From Lutibacter sp. (GTDB taxonomy: Bacteria > Bacteroidota > Bacteroidia > Flavobacteriales > Flavobacteriaceae), in contig NZ_JAEINV010000004.1 of the NCBI RefSeq assembly GCF_016342705.1, forward strand, positions 62,001 to 126,000: a stretch of DNA of 64,000 bases, in the 5' to 3' direction. The position numbers were made by a program, and so were the translations under genes. The stretch's first letter is position 1, and every line of letters begins with the position of its first letter. The notes below the pieces were generated by a model. It did no database searches. It had not been told where the DNA came from and worked only from the letters and a program-made list of their open reading frames with translations. This document shows, piece after piece, positions 1 to 9,280 of this stretch.

Positions 1-1053
1 TACATATTTATAGCCAAAATAGCCCAGTACACTTAGAATTAAAATAAGAACTGCAACAATTATTAAAATGTACTTTACTACATTATTTTTCTTTTTCTTA
101 ACTAGCTTTTCTATTGATTGAATCGCAGTATCTATGTTGCTTTCAACTTCCACAGGATCGTTTTTATGAACCGCAACTTGTGTGTCTTTTAAAATTAATT
201 CAACCGTATTTCTATCCTCTTTAATTTCTTCAACAATTGGGTTAGATTTGGCGAATTTCACTAAATCGGCACTTTGCAATACTCTTTTTAACTGTTGAAT
301 TGTTTCTTTAGAAATACCTATATTACTAGATTCATTAAAATCATTAATTGTTTCAATTAACTCATTTGTGGTAGATTCTAACGCTGGAATATTAATGTCC
401 TTTTCTATATAAGTTCTAACAATATCTGTTAATTCTGAATAATAAATTTTAACTTTATTTTGTTGCAATAACTGTTTTTCATCTAATTCTTTTAAACGTT
501 TAAACGCTTCTTGAATTGGTGCTACATACACAACAATTTCTTTCTCTTTTTTCTTTCTGAAAATAAAATACAATGCAACTCCAATTAATGCTACTAATAA
601 AAGCAACCACCACAATAAATGCTTGTAATCATCAAAAGTTTTTGGTTCACTTTTAATGGATTTAATTTCAAACATTTTTTGCTTAAGCGTATCAACTTGT
701 ACGGTTGCAACATTAATCAACAAAGAGTCTGTTAAATATTTTGAATTATTAATTAAAATTTGTTGTCTTGGAATAATATATACCCCGCTATCAAAACTAG
801 TTAATAAATACTTTTTTTCAAGTTGGCTTTTTAAAGTGTCTGTTGGTAAAGCTTCTACAAGTTCTACTTTTCCTAAACTATCTAATTTTATCGTTGGAAA
901 AACAATATTGCTATTGCCTTTAACTGCAATTTTAAATTGAATTTGTTCTCCAATTTTAATGGAAGTTTTATCAACTGAAATTGACACAGGATTTTCTTGA
1001 GAATAGCTCAATAATCCTATAAAAAATATGCTAAATAAAAAAAGTTTTTTCAT
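1..1053 (-). CDS. BatD-like membrane protein of the MoxR/DUF58 cluster (3' end cut by window edge)
   Basis: An open frame of 351 codons runs off the left edge without a stop, so the C-terminus is missing. The N-terminus is a Sec signal peptide (residues 1-19, MKKLFLFSIFFIGLLSYSQ). A beta-rich periplasmic region follows, then a membrane segment at about 146-165, a cytoplasmic charged/helical region, and a second membrane segment at about 326-346. This layout fits the BatD/oxygen-tolerance family found downstream of MoxR and DUF58 genes in Bacteroidota; the exact role is unproven. It is the third gene of a moxR > DUF58 > this gene chain. An in-frame ATG at 1083 (10 codons upstream, directly after the DUF58 stop) is possible, but the inner start gives a cleaner signal peptide. 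Confidence 0.75.
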   Translation of the reverse strand, partial: MKKLFLFSIFFIGLLSYSQENPVSISVDKTSIKIGEQIQFKIAVKGNSNIVFPTIKLDSLGKVELVEALPTDTLKSQLEKKYLLTSFDSGVYIIPRQQILINNSKYLTDSLLINVATVQVDTLKQKMFEIKSIKSEPKTFDDYKHLLWWLLLLVALIGVALYFIFRKKKEKEIVVYVAPIQEAFKRLKELDEKQLLQQNKVKIYYSELTDIVRTYIEKDINIPALESTTNELIETINDFNESSNIGISKETIQQLKRVLQSADLVKFAKSNPIVEEIKEDRNTVELILKDTQVAVHKNDPVEVESNIDTAIQSIEKLVKKKKNNVVKYILIIVAVLILILSVLGYFGYKYV

Positions 1054-1086
1054 TTTAAATGCGTTCAACCCAATCAATTTCATTTA

Positions 1087-1959
1087 TTATCTTGTTCCTT
1101 TTTGTTTAAAATAACCCAATAATTTTTTTACATAACTCTCATCAATTCTAGAGCTAATAGTTCCTGCGCCACTATGGTTAAAAGATTTTTCGAAATAATC
1201 TACAGATTTTAAATAATGCTCCGCATAACCATTTCTCACACTTTTTGAAGCAGTATTCACTAACATTGTTTTTCCTGTTTCGGCATCTAACATTGGTACC
1301 AAACCTACATTTGGCATTTCTACATCGTGTTTATCAAAAACTCTAATACCAGTTACATCGTGTTTTCTACCAACAATTTTTAATGTATGCTCGTAATGAT
1401 CATCCATAAAATCAGAAAGTACAAAAACAATGGCTTTTTTCTTCATGACACTCGATAAAAATTTCAACGCTCCGTTAATACTTGTTTTGGTGCTTTTTGG
1501 TTGAAATTCTATTAATTCTCTAATTATTCTAAGTACGTGACTTTTTCCTTTTTTTGGTGGAATAAATAATTCTGCTTCATCTGAAAAAAGTAATAAACCT
1601 ACTTTATCGTTATTTTGAATTGCTGAAAAAGCTAAGGTTGCAGCAATTTCTGTAATGGTATCTCTTTTAAATTGTAGTGTAGTTCCAAAAAATTCTGAGC
1701 CACTCACATCCACCATCAACATCATTGTTAATTCTCGTTCTTCTTCAAAAACTTTTACAAATGGTTCGTTATAACGTGCAGTAACATTCCAGTCAATCGC
1801 TCTCACATCATCACCATATTGGTACTGTCTAACTTCAGAAAAAGTCATACCACGCCCTTTAAATGAACTGTGATATTCACCTGAAAATATATGATCAGAC
1901 AAACGACGTGTCTTAATCTCTATTTTTCGAACTTTTTTAAGTATTTCTTTAGTATCCAT
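1087..1959 (-). CDS. DUF58 domain protein (VWA-like), MoxR partner
   Basis: This is a 290-residue soluble protein. The DUF58 core is plain: FKGRGMTFSEVRQYQYGDD at about 35-53, the DVRAIDWNVTARY block just after it, then a VWA-like start, MMLMVDVSGS, at about 80-89. DUF58 proteins are encoded next to MoxR AAA+ ATPases and are thought to act with them in assembling or maturing membrane or metal-binding complexes; no substrate can be read here. It lies 78 bp after moxR, and the BatD-like gene follows within 33 bp, so the three are probably one operon. Confidence 0.85.
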   Translation of the reverse strand: MDTKEILKKVRKIEIKTRRLSDHIFSGEYHSSFKGRGMTFSEVRQYQYGDDVRAIDWNVTARYNEPFVKVFEEERELTMMLMVDVSGSEFFGTTLQFKRDTITEIAATLAFSAIQNNDKVGLLLFSDEAELFIPPKKGKSHVLRIIRELIEFQPKSTKTSINGALKFLSSVMKKKAIVFVLSDFMDDHYEHTLKIVGRKHDVTGIRVFDKHDVEMPNVGLVPMLDAETGKTMLVNTASKSVRNGYAEHYLKSVDYFEKSFNHSGAGTISSRIDESYVKKLLGYFKQKGTR

Positions 1960-1964
1960 TGTTT

Positions 1965-1994
1965 AAAGTTTGAAAGTTAAAAAGTTTGAAAGTT
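1965..1994. repeat. Short tandem repeat between moxR and the DUF58 gene
   Basis: The 14-mer aaagtttgaaagtt occurs exactly twice (1965-1978 and 1981-1994, period 16) and is followed by a third decayed copy. It is a low-complexity intergenic repeat with no evident function. Confidence 0.6.
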
Positions 1995-2037
1995 GAAAAG
2001 TCCTTTAAACCATTCAACCCATAAACCATGAAACTCT

Positions 2038-3045
2038 CTATGGTACTTCTACTTCGTTAACAATTTTATTAATAATATCTTCAGAAGTAATATTTTCTGC
2101 TTCAGCTTCATAAGTAACACCAATTCTATGACGTAATACATCGTGTACAACGGCTCTTACATCTTCTGGAATTACATATCCTCTTCTTCTAATAAATGCA
2201 TAGCATTTTGATGCCATTGCTAAGTTAATACTTCCACGTGGTGAAGCTCCAAAACTTATTAATCCTTTTAAATCTGATAAGTTATATTTTTCTGGATAAC
2301 GAGTTGCAAAAATAATATCTAAAATATATTTTTCAATTTTCTCATCCATATACACTTCTTTCACCGCCTGACGAGCTCTGTTAATTTGCTCTAATGAAGC
2401 AACAGCATTTACATTTGCAAAACCATCATTTAAATTTTGACGCATAATTAATTGCTCTTCATCCATTTTAGGATAATCAATCACCGTTTTTAACATAAAA
2501 CGGTCTACTTGCGCTTCTGGTAAAGGATAGGTTCCTTCTTGCTCTATTGGGTTTTGAGTGGCCATTACTAAAAAAGGCACATCTAATTTAAAAGTAGTGT
2601 CTCCAATAGTAATTTGACGCTCTTGCATAGCTTCCAGTAAAGCAGATTGCACTTTTGCTGGTGCACGGTTAATCTCATCTGCCAACACAAAGTTTGCGAA
2701 AATTGGACCTTTTTTAATAGTAAAATCATTGTCTTTTACGCTATAAATCATAGTACCAATAACATCTGCTGGCAATAAATCTGGCGTAAACTGAATTCTA
2801 CTAAAATCTCCCTGAACAGCTTTTGCTAATGTATTTATGGCAAGTGTTTTTGCCAATCCAGGCACACCTTCTAATAAAATATGTCCATTACCTAACAAAC
2901 CTATTAATAATCGTTCAATCATATGTTTCTGACCAACAATTACTTTGTTCATTTCCATAATTAACAAATCAACAAAGGCGCTTTCTTTTTCAATTTTTTC
3001 ATTGATAGCTCTTATATCTACGGAACTATTATTTTCTTGAATCAT
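2038..3045 (-). CDS. MoxR family AAA+ ATPase
   Basis: With a start at 3045 (MIQENNSS) the protein has 335 residues, the usual MoxR length. Walker A is GVPGLAKT (60-67), Walker B is VLADEIN (about 120-126), and the sensor-1 block MATQNPIEQEGTYPLPEAQ is at about 161-179. The C-terminal lid carries the SFGASPRG motif. MoxR ATPases act as chaperone-like remodelers together with DUF58/VWA partners, and the DUF58 gene follows directly. The frame opens 17 codons further upstream (3096), but that stretch looks like leader sequence, while family homology starts near the inner Met. Confidence 0.9.
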   Translation of the reverse strand: MIQENNSSVDIRAINEKIEKESAFVDLLIMEMNKVIVGQKHMIERLLIGLLGNGHILLEGVPGLAKTLAINTLAKAVQGDFSRIQFTPDLLPADVIGTMIYSVKDNDFTIKKGPIFANFVLADEINRAPAKVQSALLEAMQERQITIGDTTFKLDVPFLVMATQNPIEQEGTYPLPEAQVDRFMLKTVIDYPKMDEEQLIMRQNLNDGFANVNAVASLEQINRARQAVKEVYMDEKIEKYILDIIFATRYPEKYNLSDLKGLISFGASPRGSINLAMASKCYAFIRRRGYVIPEDVRAVVHDVLRHRIGVTYEAEAENITSEDIINKIVNEVEVP

Positions 3046-3160
3046 ATTTATTGTTTTTAAACGCGTGAATTTAACATGCTTTATAACACGGTGCAAATAG
3101 CCGATTTTTTTTTTAATTTCTTGTTAAAAATTGGTTAAAAAATAGCTGAAAAGGCTAGGT

Positions 3161-3907
3161 TTAATAAGATTTTAACATCAACTGATTGTCTGTAAAAACA
3201 GCATACGTAAAATGCGTAATCCAGTCTCCTGTATTTATATATTTTGAATTTTTTGAAAGATTGATTTCCATTGGTAAATGTCGATGTCCAAAAAGAAAGA
3301 AATCGAAGTGTTTTTCTTGTAATTTTTGTTTGCAATATTGCACCAACCATTCATTTTCTTCACCCAAAAATTTCACATCTTCCTCGCCAGAAATTAATTT
3401 ATTTTTAACCGATAAATACTGGGCTAATCTTATTCCAATATCAGGATGCAACCATCTATACAGCCATTTTGAAAATGAGTTTGTGAAAACCTTTTTCATA
3501 CGCTTGTAACCCTTATCTCCAGGTCCTAAACCATCGCCATGACCAATTAAAAAAGTTTTGTTATTAAATACAAATTCGGTTGGTTTATAGTAGGTTGGAA
3601 TATTTAATTCTGTTTTAAAATAATCCTCCATCCATAAGTCATGATTACCTACAAAAAAATGAATTTTTATACCGCTATCACTTAATTCTGCCAATTTACC
3701 CAGTACTCTTACGAATCCTTTTGGCACGGCTTTTTTGTATTCAAACCAAAAATCAAATAAATCACCTAGTAGAAAAATGTGTTCAGCATCATTTTTAATA
3801 CTATCTAACCAATTTACAAACTTTTGCTCACGAATTTTACTTTGCGCTATTGTTGGAGCGCCAAAATGTTGATCTGAGGCGAAATATATTTTTTTGTTTA
3901 CTTCCAA
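3161..3907 (-). CDS. lpxH: UDP-2,3-diacylglucosamine diphosphatase-like metallophosphoesterase (LpxH type)
   Basis: This 248-residue calcineurin-like phosphoesterase carries all the metal-binding motifs: D12-x-H14, GDLFDFW (48-54), GNHD (87-90), GHGD (122-125) and GHRH (207-210). The FDFWFEYK and GPGDKGYKRMKK stretches are typical of LpxH-like enzymes, which cleave UDP-2,3-diacylglucosamine to lipid X in lipid A synthesis, peripherally at the inner membrane. Length matches the family (about 240-260). It follows the S41 protease by 2 bp and is probably co-transcribed. Assignment to LpxH rather than a general phosphoesterase rests on motif pattern only. Confidence 0.8.
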   Translation of the reverse strand: MEVNKKIYFASDQHFGAPTIAQSKIREQKFVNWLDSIKNDAEHIFLLGDLFDFWFEYKKAVPKGFVRVLGKLAELSDSGIKIHFFVGNHDLWMEDYFKTELNIPTYYKPTEFVFNNKTFLIGHGDGLGPGDKGYKRMKKVFTNSFSKWLYRWLHPDIGIRLAQYLSVKNKLISGEEDVKFLGEENEWLVQYCKQKLQEKHFDFFLFGHRHLPMEINLSKNSKYINTGDWITHFTYAVFTDNQLMLKSY

Positions 3908-3909
3908 AT

Positions 3910-5535
3910 TTATTTTTTAGATTCCAATTCAAGAACTTTTAAAATCATTCTATCCTTTTTTTGAGTTACTATAAAGTAGCCTGTTTCATCAAATAAATTG
4001 CGAGCCATAAAAGCCTTGAAATATACTTTTAAATTATCTCTTGTTGTTGTTGAAAGTGGGCTATTTAAATCTAATTGTTTTATATATTGATTGAGAATTA
4101 CATCATTTTTATCAAAATTTTCAACAAAATCATTCAACTTCCATTTATTCATTTTTGCTCTGTGATCATCAACATATTTAAACACAAAATCATTTAAACC
4201 ACCATAAAGCCTGTTACTAAAAGTATTTACAGTATCAATAGAAACAAATACGTCTGGAATAATTCCGCCACCGCCGTAAACAATTTTACCTTTTGGCGTT
4301 GTATATTTTAAAGCATCATCAACCTTAATACTATCTTTTGATAATAATTCACCATTATGAATTCTTTCTAAATATTCATTATCATAAGAATTTGTTTCTT
4401 TATGATTATATGGTTTTTGAATGGATCTTCCTGTTGGTGTGTAATATCTAGATGTGGTTAACCGAACGGCAGAACCATCACCCAAATCCATTTCTTGTTG
4501 CACCAACCCTTTTCCAAAGGATCTTCTTCCAACAATTACACCTTTATCATTATCTTGTAATGCACCTGCAACAATTTCACTTGCTGAAGCTGAATTTTGA
4601 TCGATTAAAACATATAATTTTCCGTTTTCAAAATCACCTTTTTTTGTTGCAAAAGCCTTATCTACTTCCCCATTTTTATTTTTTGTGAAAACAATTAGTT
4701 TTCCGTCTTCTAAAAATTCATCAATAATACTATTCGCAATATCCATAAAACCTCCTGGATTACCTCTTAAATCTAAAACTAACGATTTCATTCCTTTGGA
4801 AATAAGATCATCCAATCCTTCCTTAAACTCATCGTAGGTAGTTCTTGCAAATCTATCAATATTTATATATCCCAATTCATTATTAATCATATAATAAGAT
4901 GACACGCTTTTAATTGGAACTTCCCCTCTTTTTATATTGAATTTGAAGTTTTTATTTTCAGATCTTCTATAAACCGTAACATTAACCGAGGTTTCAGGCT
5001 CTCCTTTTAACGATTTCATTACAGCGTCACTTATTTTTCTACTTCCTAAAAAAGATTGTTTCTCTTCATCTGAAACACCAGCTAACTTTTGAATACTTTT
5101 TCCAAACAATGAATCTTTACCCGCAACAATAATTCTATCACCTGCTTTTAAACCTGCTCTTTCACTGGGTCCACCTTTAATTACACTGGTTACAGCAACG
5201 GTATCATTATACATTAAAAACGAAACGCCAATTCCAACAAATTTACCTTCCATGCTTTCAGTAACTCTCCCTAAATCTTCTTTTGGAATATATACGGAAT
5301 GAGGGTCAAGCTTCACCAGCATATTAGTGATTGCATTATCTAATAAACTATCGGTATTTACTTTATCTACATAATCATACTGAATGTAATTTATAAGCTT
5401 TTTTATTTTAGCTTCATTAGAGTTTGAGCTAAATAAAACCGATCTATTTTTAAAGTTTAATGTACTTCCTATTAAAATACCAACTGCAACAGCAATCCCT
5501 ATAAACAACGGATAATATGCTTTTCTTTTACTCAT
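3910..5535 (-). CDS. C-terminal processing peptidase, S41 family
   Basis: The protein has 541 residues. An N-terminal signal/anchor segment (about 8-25) is followed by a PDZ domain (about 95-180, core GIGVSFLMYNDTVAVTSVIKGG) and the S41 tail-specific protease domain. The substrate-binding RGNPGG loop is at 257-262, the catalytic Ser is probably S317 in NSASASEI and the Lys K342 in RRSFGKG. CtpA/Prc enzymes trim or degrade periplasmic proteins at their C-termini. The gene overlaps the dCMP deaminase stop by 4 bp and precedes the LpxH-like gene by 2 bp, a tight three-gene operon. Confidence 0.9.
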   Translation of the reverse strand: MSKRKAYYPLFIGIAVAVGILIGSTLNFKNRSVLFSSNSNEAKIKKLINYIQYDYVDKVNTDSLLDNAITNMLVKLDPHSVYIPKEDLGRVTESMEGKFVGIGVSFLMYNDTVAVTSVIKGGPSERAGLKAGDRIIVAGKDSLFGKSIQKLAGVSDEEKQSFLGSRKISDAVMKSLKGEPETSVNVTVYRRSENKNFKFNIKRGEVPIKSVSSYYMINNELGYINIDRFARTTYDEFKEGLDDLISKGMKSLVLDLRGNPGGFMDIANSIIDEFLEDGKLIVFTKNKNGEVDKAFATKKGDFENGKLYVLIDQNSASASEIVAGALQDNDKGVIVGRRSFGKGLVQQEMDLGDGSAVRLTTSRYYTPTGRSIQKPYNHKETNSYDNEYLERIHNGELLSKDSIKVDDALKYTTPKGKIVYGGGGIIPDVFVSIDTVNTFSNRLYGGLNDFVFKYVDDHRAKMNKWKLNDFVENFDKNDVILNQYIKQLDLNSPLSTTTRDNLKVYFKAFMARNLFDETGYFIVTQKKDRMILKVLELESKK

Positions 5536-5957
5536 TTTAAATCTTTAAGATGTGTCAATTCAACTCCTGCTTTTTCTAAAAATTCAAGTCCTATGGTGTC
5601 TTTATATTTCTCAGCATAAACAACCCTTTTAATACCCGATTGATGAATTAATTTACTGCATTCTTTACAAGGAGATAATGTAATATATAACGTAGAATTT
5701 TTGCAAGATTGTGTAGAACTTGCAACTTTTAGTATGGCATTTGCCTCTGCGTGTAATACGTACCATTTTGTATTTCCTTCATTTTCCTCACAACAATTTT
5801 CAAAACCAGTTGGGGTTCCGTTAAAACCATCAGAAATTATCATTCGCTCTTTAACAATTAATGCTCCTACTTGCTTGCGTTCACAGTGCGATAATTTTGC
5901 CCACTCCAAAGCCATTCTCATATAAGCCTGATCGTATTTTAATTGTTTCTTATTCAT
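5532..5957 (-). CDS. dCMP deaminase family protein
   Basis: This is a 141-residue zinc deaminase. The HAEAN motif (69-73) supplies the zinc His and catalytic Glu, and SPCKEC (96-101) supplies the two zinc Cys. The extra Cys/His positions in the first half (C25, C55, C56) fit the dCMP deaminase/ComEB branch rather than cytidine deaminase. The expected reaction is dCMP to dUMP, feeding thymidylate synthesis. Its stop overlaps the start of the S41 protease gene by 4 bp. Confidence 0.87.
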   Translation of the reverse strand: MNKKQLKYDQAYMRMALEWAKLSHCERKQVGALIVKERMIISDGFNGTPTGFENCCEENEGNTKWYVLHAEANAILKVASSTQSCKNSTLYITLSPCKECSKLIHQSGIKRVVYAEKYKDTIGLEFLEKAGVELTHLKDLK

Positions 5958-6013
5958 ATCTATTATAAAAACTTCTAAATTACTAAGTTTCTTTATACTT
6001 TGACGTTAAATAT

Positions 6014-6598
6014 TTACCAAAAGATTGCACCAATTAACATTGGTAAAGTTATTCCTATTACAAAAGATGACACTATTAAAATCCATTCCTTTTTAGAGTA
6101 CCTAAAAATCTTTTGAACCAAAAATCCTAAACTTAAAATGGCTAAAACAATTATTATTTGTGCCAATTCAATTCCCAAAGCAAATTCTAACAATGAAATA
6201 AATTTACTGTTTGAACTGCCTATTAACATTTTAAAATATCCTGAAAAACCCAATCCGTGAATTAACCCAAAAAATAACGCAAAAATTAAATTGGTATTTG
6301 TTTTGGTTTGTTTGGCGGTATTTTTCCCATAAAAAATATTTACCAAAGCTGTAATTATTATAGTTAATGGAATTAAAAACTCTATCCATTGCGTGCTTAC
6401 ATTTACAACTTTATACGCCGCTAAAATTAATGTAAGTGAATGTCCTATGGTAAATAGCGTAATTAACCACAATATTTTTTTCCAGTTTTTAAAATCGTAA
6501 ACAACCGCTAAGGCAATTAAAAAAAGAATATGGTCATAGGCTTTCCAATCCAACACATGAAAAAGACCAGCCTTCAGAAAAAATATAAAATTATCCAT
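6014..6598 (-). CDS. HupE/UreJ family membrane protein
   Basis: This 194-residue hydrophobic protein has about six membrane segments. It carries the His-containing motifs of the HupE/UreJ_2 family: FHVLDWKAYDHILFL near the N-terminus, TIGHSLTL at about 52, and GLIHGLGFSG at about 116. Members of the family are proposed nickel/cobalt or other metal permeases, but the Bacteroidota copies lie far from urease or hydrogenase genes, as here, so the substrate is open. It starts 56 bp after the preceding gene's start region on the same strand and is probably transcribed alone or with weak linkage. Confidence 0.8.
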   Translation of the reverse strand: MDNFIFFLKAGLFHVLDWKAYDHILFLIALAVVYDFKNWKKILWLITLFTIGHSLTLILAAYKVVNVSTQWIEFLIPLTIIITALVNIFYGKNTAKQTKTNTNLIFALFFGLIHGLGFSGYFKMLIGSSNSKFISLLEFALGIELAQIIIVLAILSLGFLVQKIFRYSKKEWILIVSSFVIGITLPMLIGAIFW

Positions 6599-6648
6599 TA
6601 AATCGTCAATTTTAAGTGATTCAAATATAAAACAATGGCAGTTGAAAC

Positions 6649-8175
6649 TTAATTTTCAAACCAATTATTTACTAATTGAACCTCAATAGGGTTTGCAGTA
6701 TTATGTATGTATTCATTTTTAGCGGCATTGTATGTATAGTCCTTAGCCCACTCCTCTTGATTTTCAGCAACTTGCTTTATACTTTCACAAACATACAATA
6801 CATCTTTATTTGTAATTGTTGGATGAATAGACATGCGAATCCATCCTGGTCGCTCTACCATACAACCTTCTAATATTTGTTTTTCTATTCCTTTTGAAGT
6901 TAGCTGATCTACATGCAACAAAAAATGCCCATAAGTTCCCGCACAAGAACAACCTCCACGTGTTTGTATACCAAATTTGTCATTCAATAATTTAACCACT
7001 AAATTAAAGTGAACATTTTTAATGTAAAAAGAAAAAATACCCAATCTATCGGTATGTTGCTCCGCTAAAATAACTAGGTTTGGAATTTTACTCAACTTAT
7101 CAAAAACAATAGTATTTATTTCGTGTTCTCTTTTTATAATATTTTCAACACCCATTTTTTCCTTTAACTGAATAGCAAGGGCAATTTTAATGGTTTGCAA
7201 AAAGCCAGGTGTTCCGCCATCTTCACGCGTTTCAATATCGTCTACATAATCGTGATCTCCCCAAGGATTTGTGTAATTTACAGTGCCTCCTCCTGGATTA
7301 TCCGGAATTAAATTTTTGTACAATTTTTTATTAAAAACCAACACTCCTGAAGTGCCCGGACCTCCTAAAAATTTATGTGGCGAAAAGAAAATAGCATCTA
7401 AATAGGATTCTTCATCTGAAGGATGCATATCTACATGAACATAGGGCGCAGAACAAGCAAAATCCACAAAACACAATCCACCGTTTTGATGAATTATTTT
7501 TGCAATTTTATAATAATCTGTTCTAATACCTGTTACGTTTGAACAGGCTGTAACAGAGGCAATTTTGATTGGTCGGTCTTTATATTTCAGTAATAATTTT
7601 TCAAAACTATCAAAACAAATTAATCCAGATTCTTGACAAGGAATAATCTCTACATTTGCAATGGTTTCTAACCAAGAAGTTTGGTTTGAATGATGTTCCA
7701 TATGTGAAATAAACACTATTGGCCGAAGTTCATCTGGGATGGTTGTATAATTTTTTAAATTTTCAGAAACTTTTAATCCTAAAATCCGCTGGAATTTATT
7801 TACAACTCCTGTCATTCCAGTTCCATCTGTTATTAAAACATCATCTATTCCAGCGTTTACGTGCTGTTTAATTATACTTCTAGCCTTGTGATAAGCCATT
7901 GTCATTGCAGAACCCGTAATGGAAGTTTCGGTGTGTGTATTTGCAATAAATGGACCAAAATCATTTATTATTTTTTCTTCAATAGGTCGATAAAAACGAC
8001 CACTTGCAGTCCAGTCTGTATATATAATTTCTTTTTCACCATAAGGCGATTGAAACTTTTGATGCACACCAACTATATTTTTTCTAAACTGTTGAAAATA
8101 AATCTCTAATTCAGAAATAACACTCTCTAAATGTGAAGAATTTTCTTTTAAAGATTTCTTTGACGGTATACTCAT
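6649..8175 (-). CDS. Class V aminotransferase / cysteine-desulfurase-like PLP enzyme
   Basis: The 508-residue protein has the fold-type I class V signature. The PLP Lys is K268 in SPHKFLGGPGTSG, the preceding strand carries the Asp of FVDFA (237-241), and a HMEHHSN motif at 158-164 sits where SufS/Csd enzymes bind PLP. A Cys-containing loop, RGGCSCAGTYG, lies near residue 405 at the place where cysteine desulfurases keep their active Cys. It is longer than SufS/IscS (about 400) and has an N-terminal extension of about 40 residues plus a C-terminal tail. No suf genes are adjacent, so the physiological substrate cannot be read. Confidence 0.8.
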   Translation of the reverse strand: MSIPSKKSLKENSSHLESVISELEIYFQQFRKNIVGVHQKFQSPYGEKEIIYTDWTASGRFYRPIEEKIINDFGPFIANTHTETSITGSAMTMAYHKARSIIKQHVNAGIDDVLITDGTGMTGVVNKFQRILGLKVSENLKNYTTIPDELRPIVFISHMEHHSNQTSWLETIANVEIIPCQESGLICFDSFEKLLLKYKDRPIKIASVTACSNVTGIRTDYYKIAKIIHQNGGLCFVDFACSAPYVHVDMHPSDEESYLDAIFFSPHKFLGGPGTSGVLVFNKKLYKNLIPDNPGGGTVNYTNPWGDHDYVDDIETREDGGTPGFLQTIKIALAIQLKEKMGVENIIKREHEINTIVFDKLSKIPNLVILAEQHTDRLGIFSFYIKNVHFNLVVKLLNDKFGIQTRGGCSCAGTYGHFLLHVDQLTSKGIEKQILEGCMVERPGWIRMSIHPTITNKDVLYVCESIKQVAENQEEWAKDYTYNAAKNEYIHNTANPIEVQLVNNWFEN

Positions 8176-8190
8176 AATTAAAACTAAATG

Positions 8191-8233
8191 AAAAGAGACA
8201 CTCTAACTATACTACAATTAGAGTGTGTCTTTT
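8191..8233 (-). terminator. Probable terminator of the dsbD-tlpA operon
   Basis: cactctaa (8199-8206) pairs with ttagagtg (8218-8225), and the outer aga/tct bases extend the stem. A T-rich run follows on the minus strand. It lies just after the TlpA stop. Confidence 0.55.
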
Positions 8234-8257
8234 AAGAATAAAAATCAATGCTTTTTA

Positions 8258-9271
8258 TTATATTTTTAATTCATCAAACAATGCTTTTAAATCGTCTGAT
8301 GAAGGTCTTGGTGCATCTGGTGTTACAATAATTCCTTGTGGATCAATTAAAATAAAACGAGGAATTCCGTTAATTTTATAATCTGTTACAAATTGAGATT
8401 TCCAATCGTTATCTGCAAATAATTGAACGCCGCCTAATTCTAAATCAGCAACCATTTTTGTCCAAGCTTCGTGATCTTTAGCCTGATCAATTGAAATACT
8501 TACAAACTCAATGTTTTTCCCGTGATACGCTTTTTCAACTTCCTTTAAAAATGGAATTTCTCTTTTACAAGGTCCACACCACGTTGCCCAAACATCCACA
8601 TATACATATTTTCCTTTTAAATCATCTAACGAAGTTTTTCCACCTTTAAAATTTTCGTAATCAGTAAATTTTGGTGATGCATTTCCTTTTGCTAAAACAG
8701 TGCTTAAATATTGCTTTTCTTCATAAGTTGAGGATATGTATTGCGTAAAACCATCAATTCCTTTCATTTCATCTGCAATAAATATAGAGTCTAAATTTTG
8801 AGTATTCGTTAAAAGTGTATTAAAACCTTCTTTAATTTCACCCATTTTCAAATCGAATGCTGGCTTTTCTAACGAGAATAATGAATCGTTTTCAAAAACA
8901 CCTTCTTGCATTAATGCTCTGGCGGCTAAATAATTGTTTACCTCAGCACCTTCACCTGTAAAGCTAATAGTTTCATCAAATTGCTTTGTATCTAATGACA
9001 CAACTAGTTCAAAGCCGTTTTTTAAATAAATTGAAGCGCTTTCTGCGCCATCAAAAAAGTTATAAATTCCAGTAGCCACTTTTAATGTGTCAGAAAAAGT
9101 ACCATCAGTATTTACTTTAATGGTTTTGCTGTATTCTCTTGATCTAACTACTAAAGAGTCGGAGTTTTGATTCATAATTTTACCTGATAGCGTTACATAG
9201 TCTTTCGGCGCTTCTTCTTTACAAGACGCTACAAGTAAAACAATACTTAAAAAATAAATTAGTTTTTTCAT
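8258..9271 (-). CDS. TlpA-like thioredoxin lipoprotein with DUF4369-type N-domain
   Basis: The protein has 337 residues. The lipobox VASC puts the lipidated Cys at 17. A beta-rich N-terminal domain (about 25-115, DUF4369-like) is followed by a helical linker and a TlpA/ResA thioredoxin domain with the redox motif WCGPC (231-235) and a cis-Pro loop, INGIPRF, near 305. Such proteins reduce or isomerise disulfides in the periplasm or act in cytochrome c maturation. It starts 9 bp after the dsbD stop, so DsbD probably supplies its electrons. Confidence 0.88.
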   Translation of the reverse strand: MKKLIYFLSIVLLVASCKEEAPKDYVTLSGKIMNQNSDSLVVRSREYSKTIKVNTDGTFSDTLKVATGIYNFFDGAESASIYLKNGFELVVSLDTKQFDETISFTGEGAEVNNYLAARALMQEGVFENDSLFSLEKPAFDLKMGEIKEGFNTLLTNTQNLDSIFIADEMKGIDGFTQYISSTYEEKQYLSTVLAKGNASPKFTDYENFKGGKTSLDDLKGKYVYVDVWATWCGPCKREIPFLKEVEKAYHGKNIEFVSISIDQAKDHEAWTKMVADLELGGVQLFADNDWKSQFVTDYKINGIPRFILIDPQGIIVTPDAPRPSSDDLKALFDELKI

Positions 9272-9280
9272 TATTATTAA

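Noticed and set aside
656-940. Plus-strand open frame of 94 codons
   Set aside because: It lies antisense within the BatD-like gene, whose frame is open over the whole length with signal peptide and membrane helices.
1965-1994. CRISPR-like repeat
   Set aside because: Only two 14-bp copies with 2-bp spacing in AT-rich DNA; no spacers and no cas genes in the window.
3046-3096. N-terminal extension of MoxR (17 codons)
   Set aside because: The stretch has no family similarity and the standard MoxR N-terminus begins at 3045.
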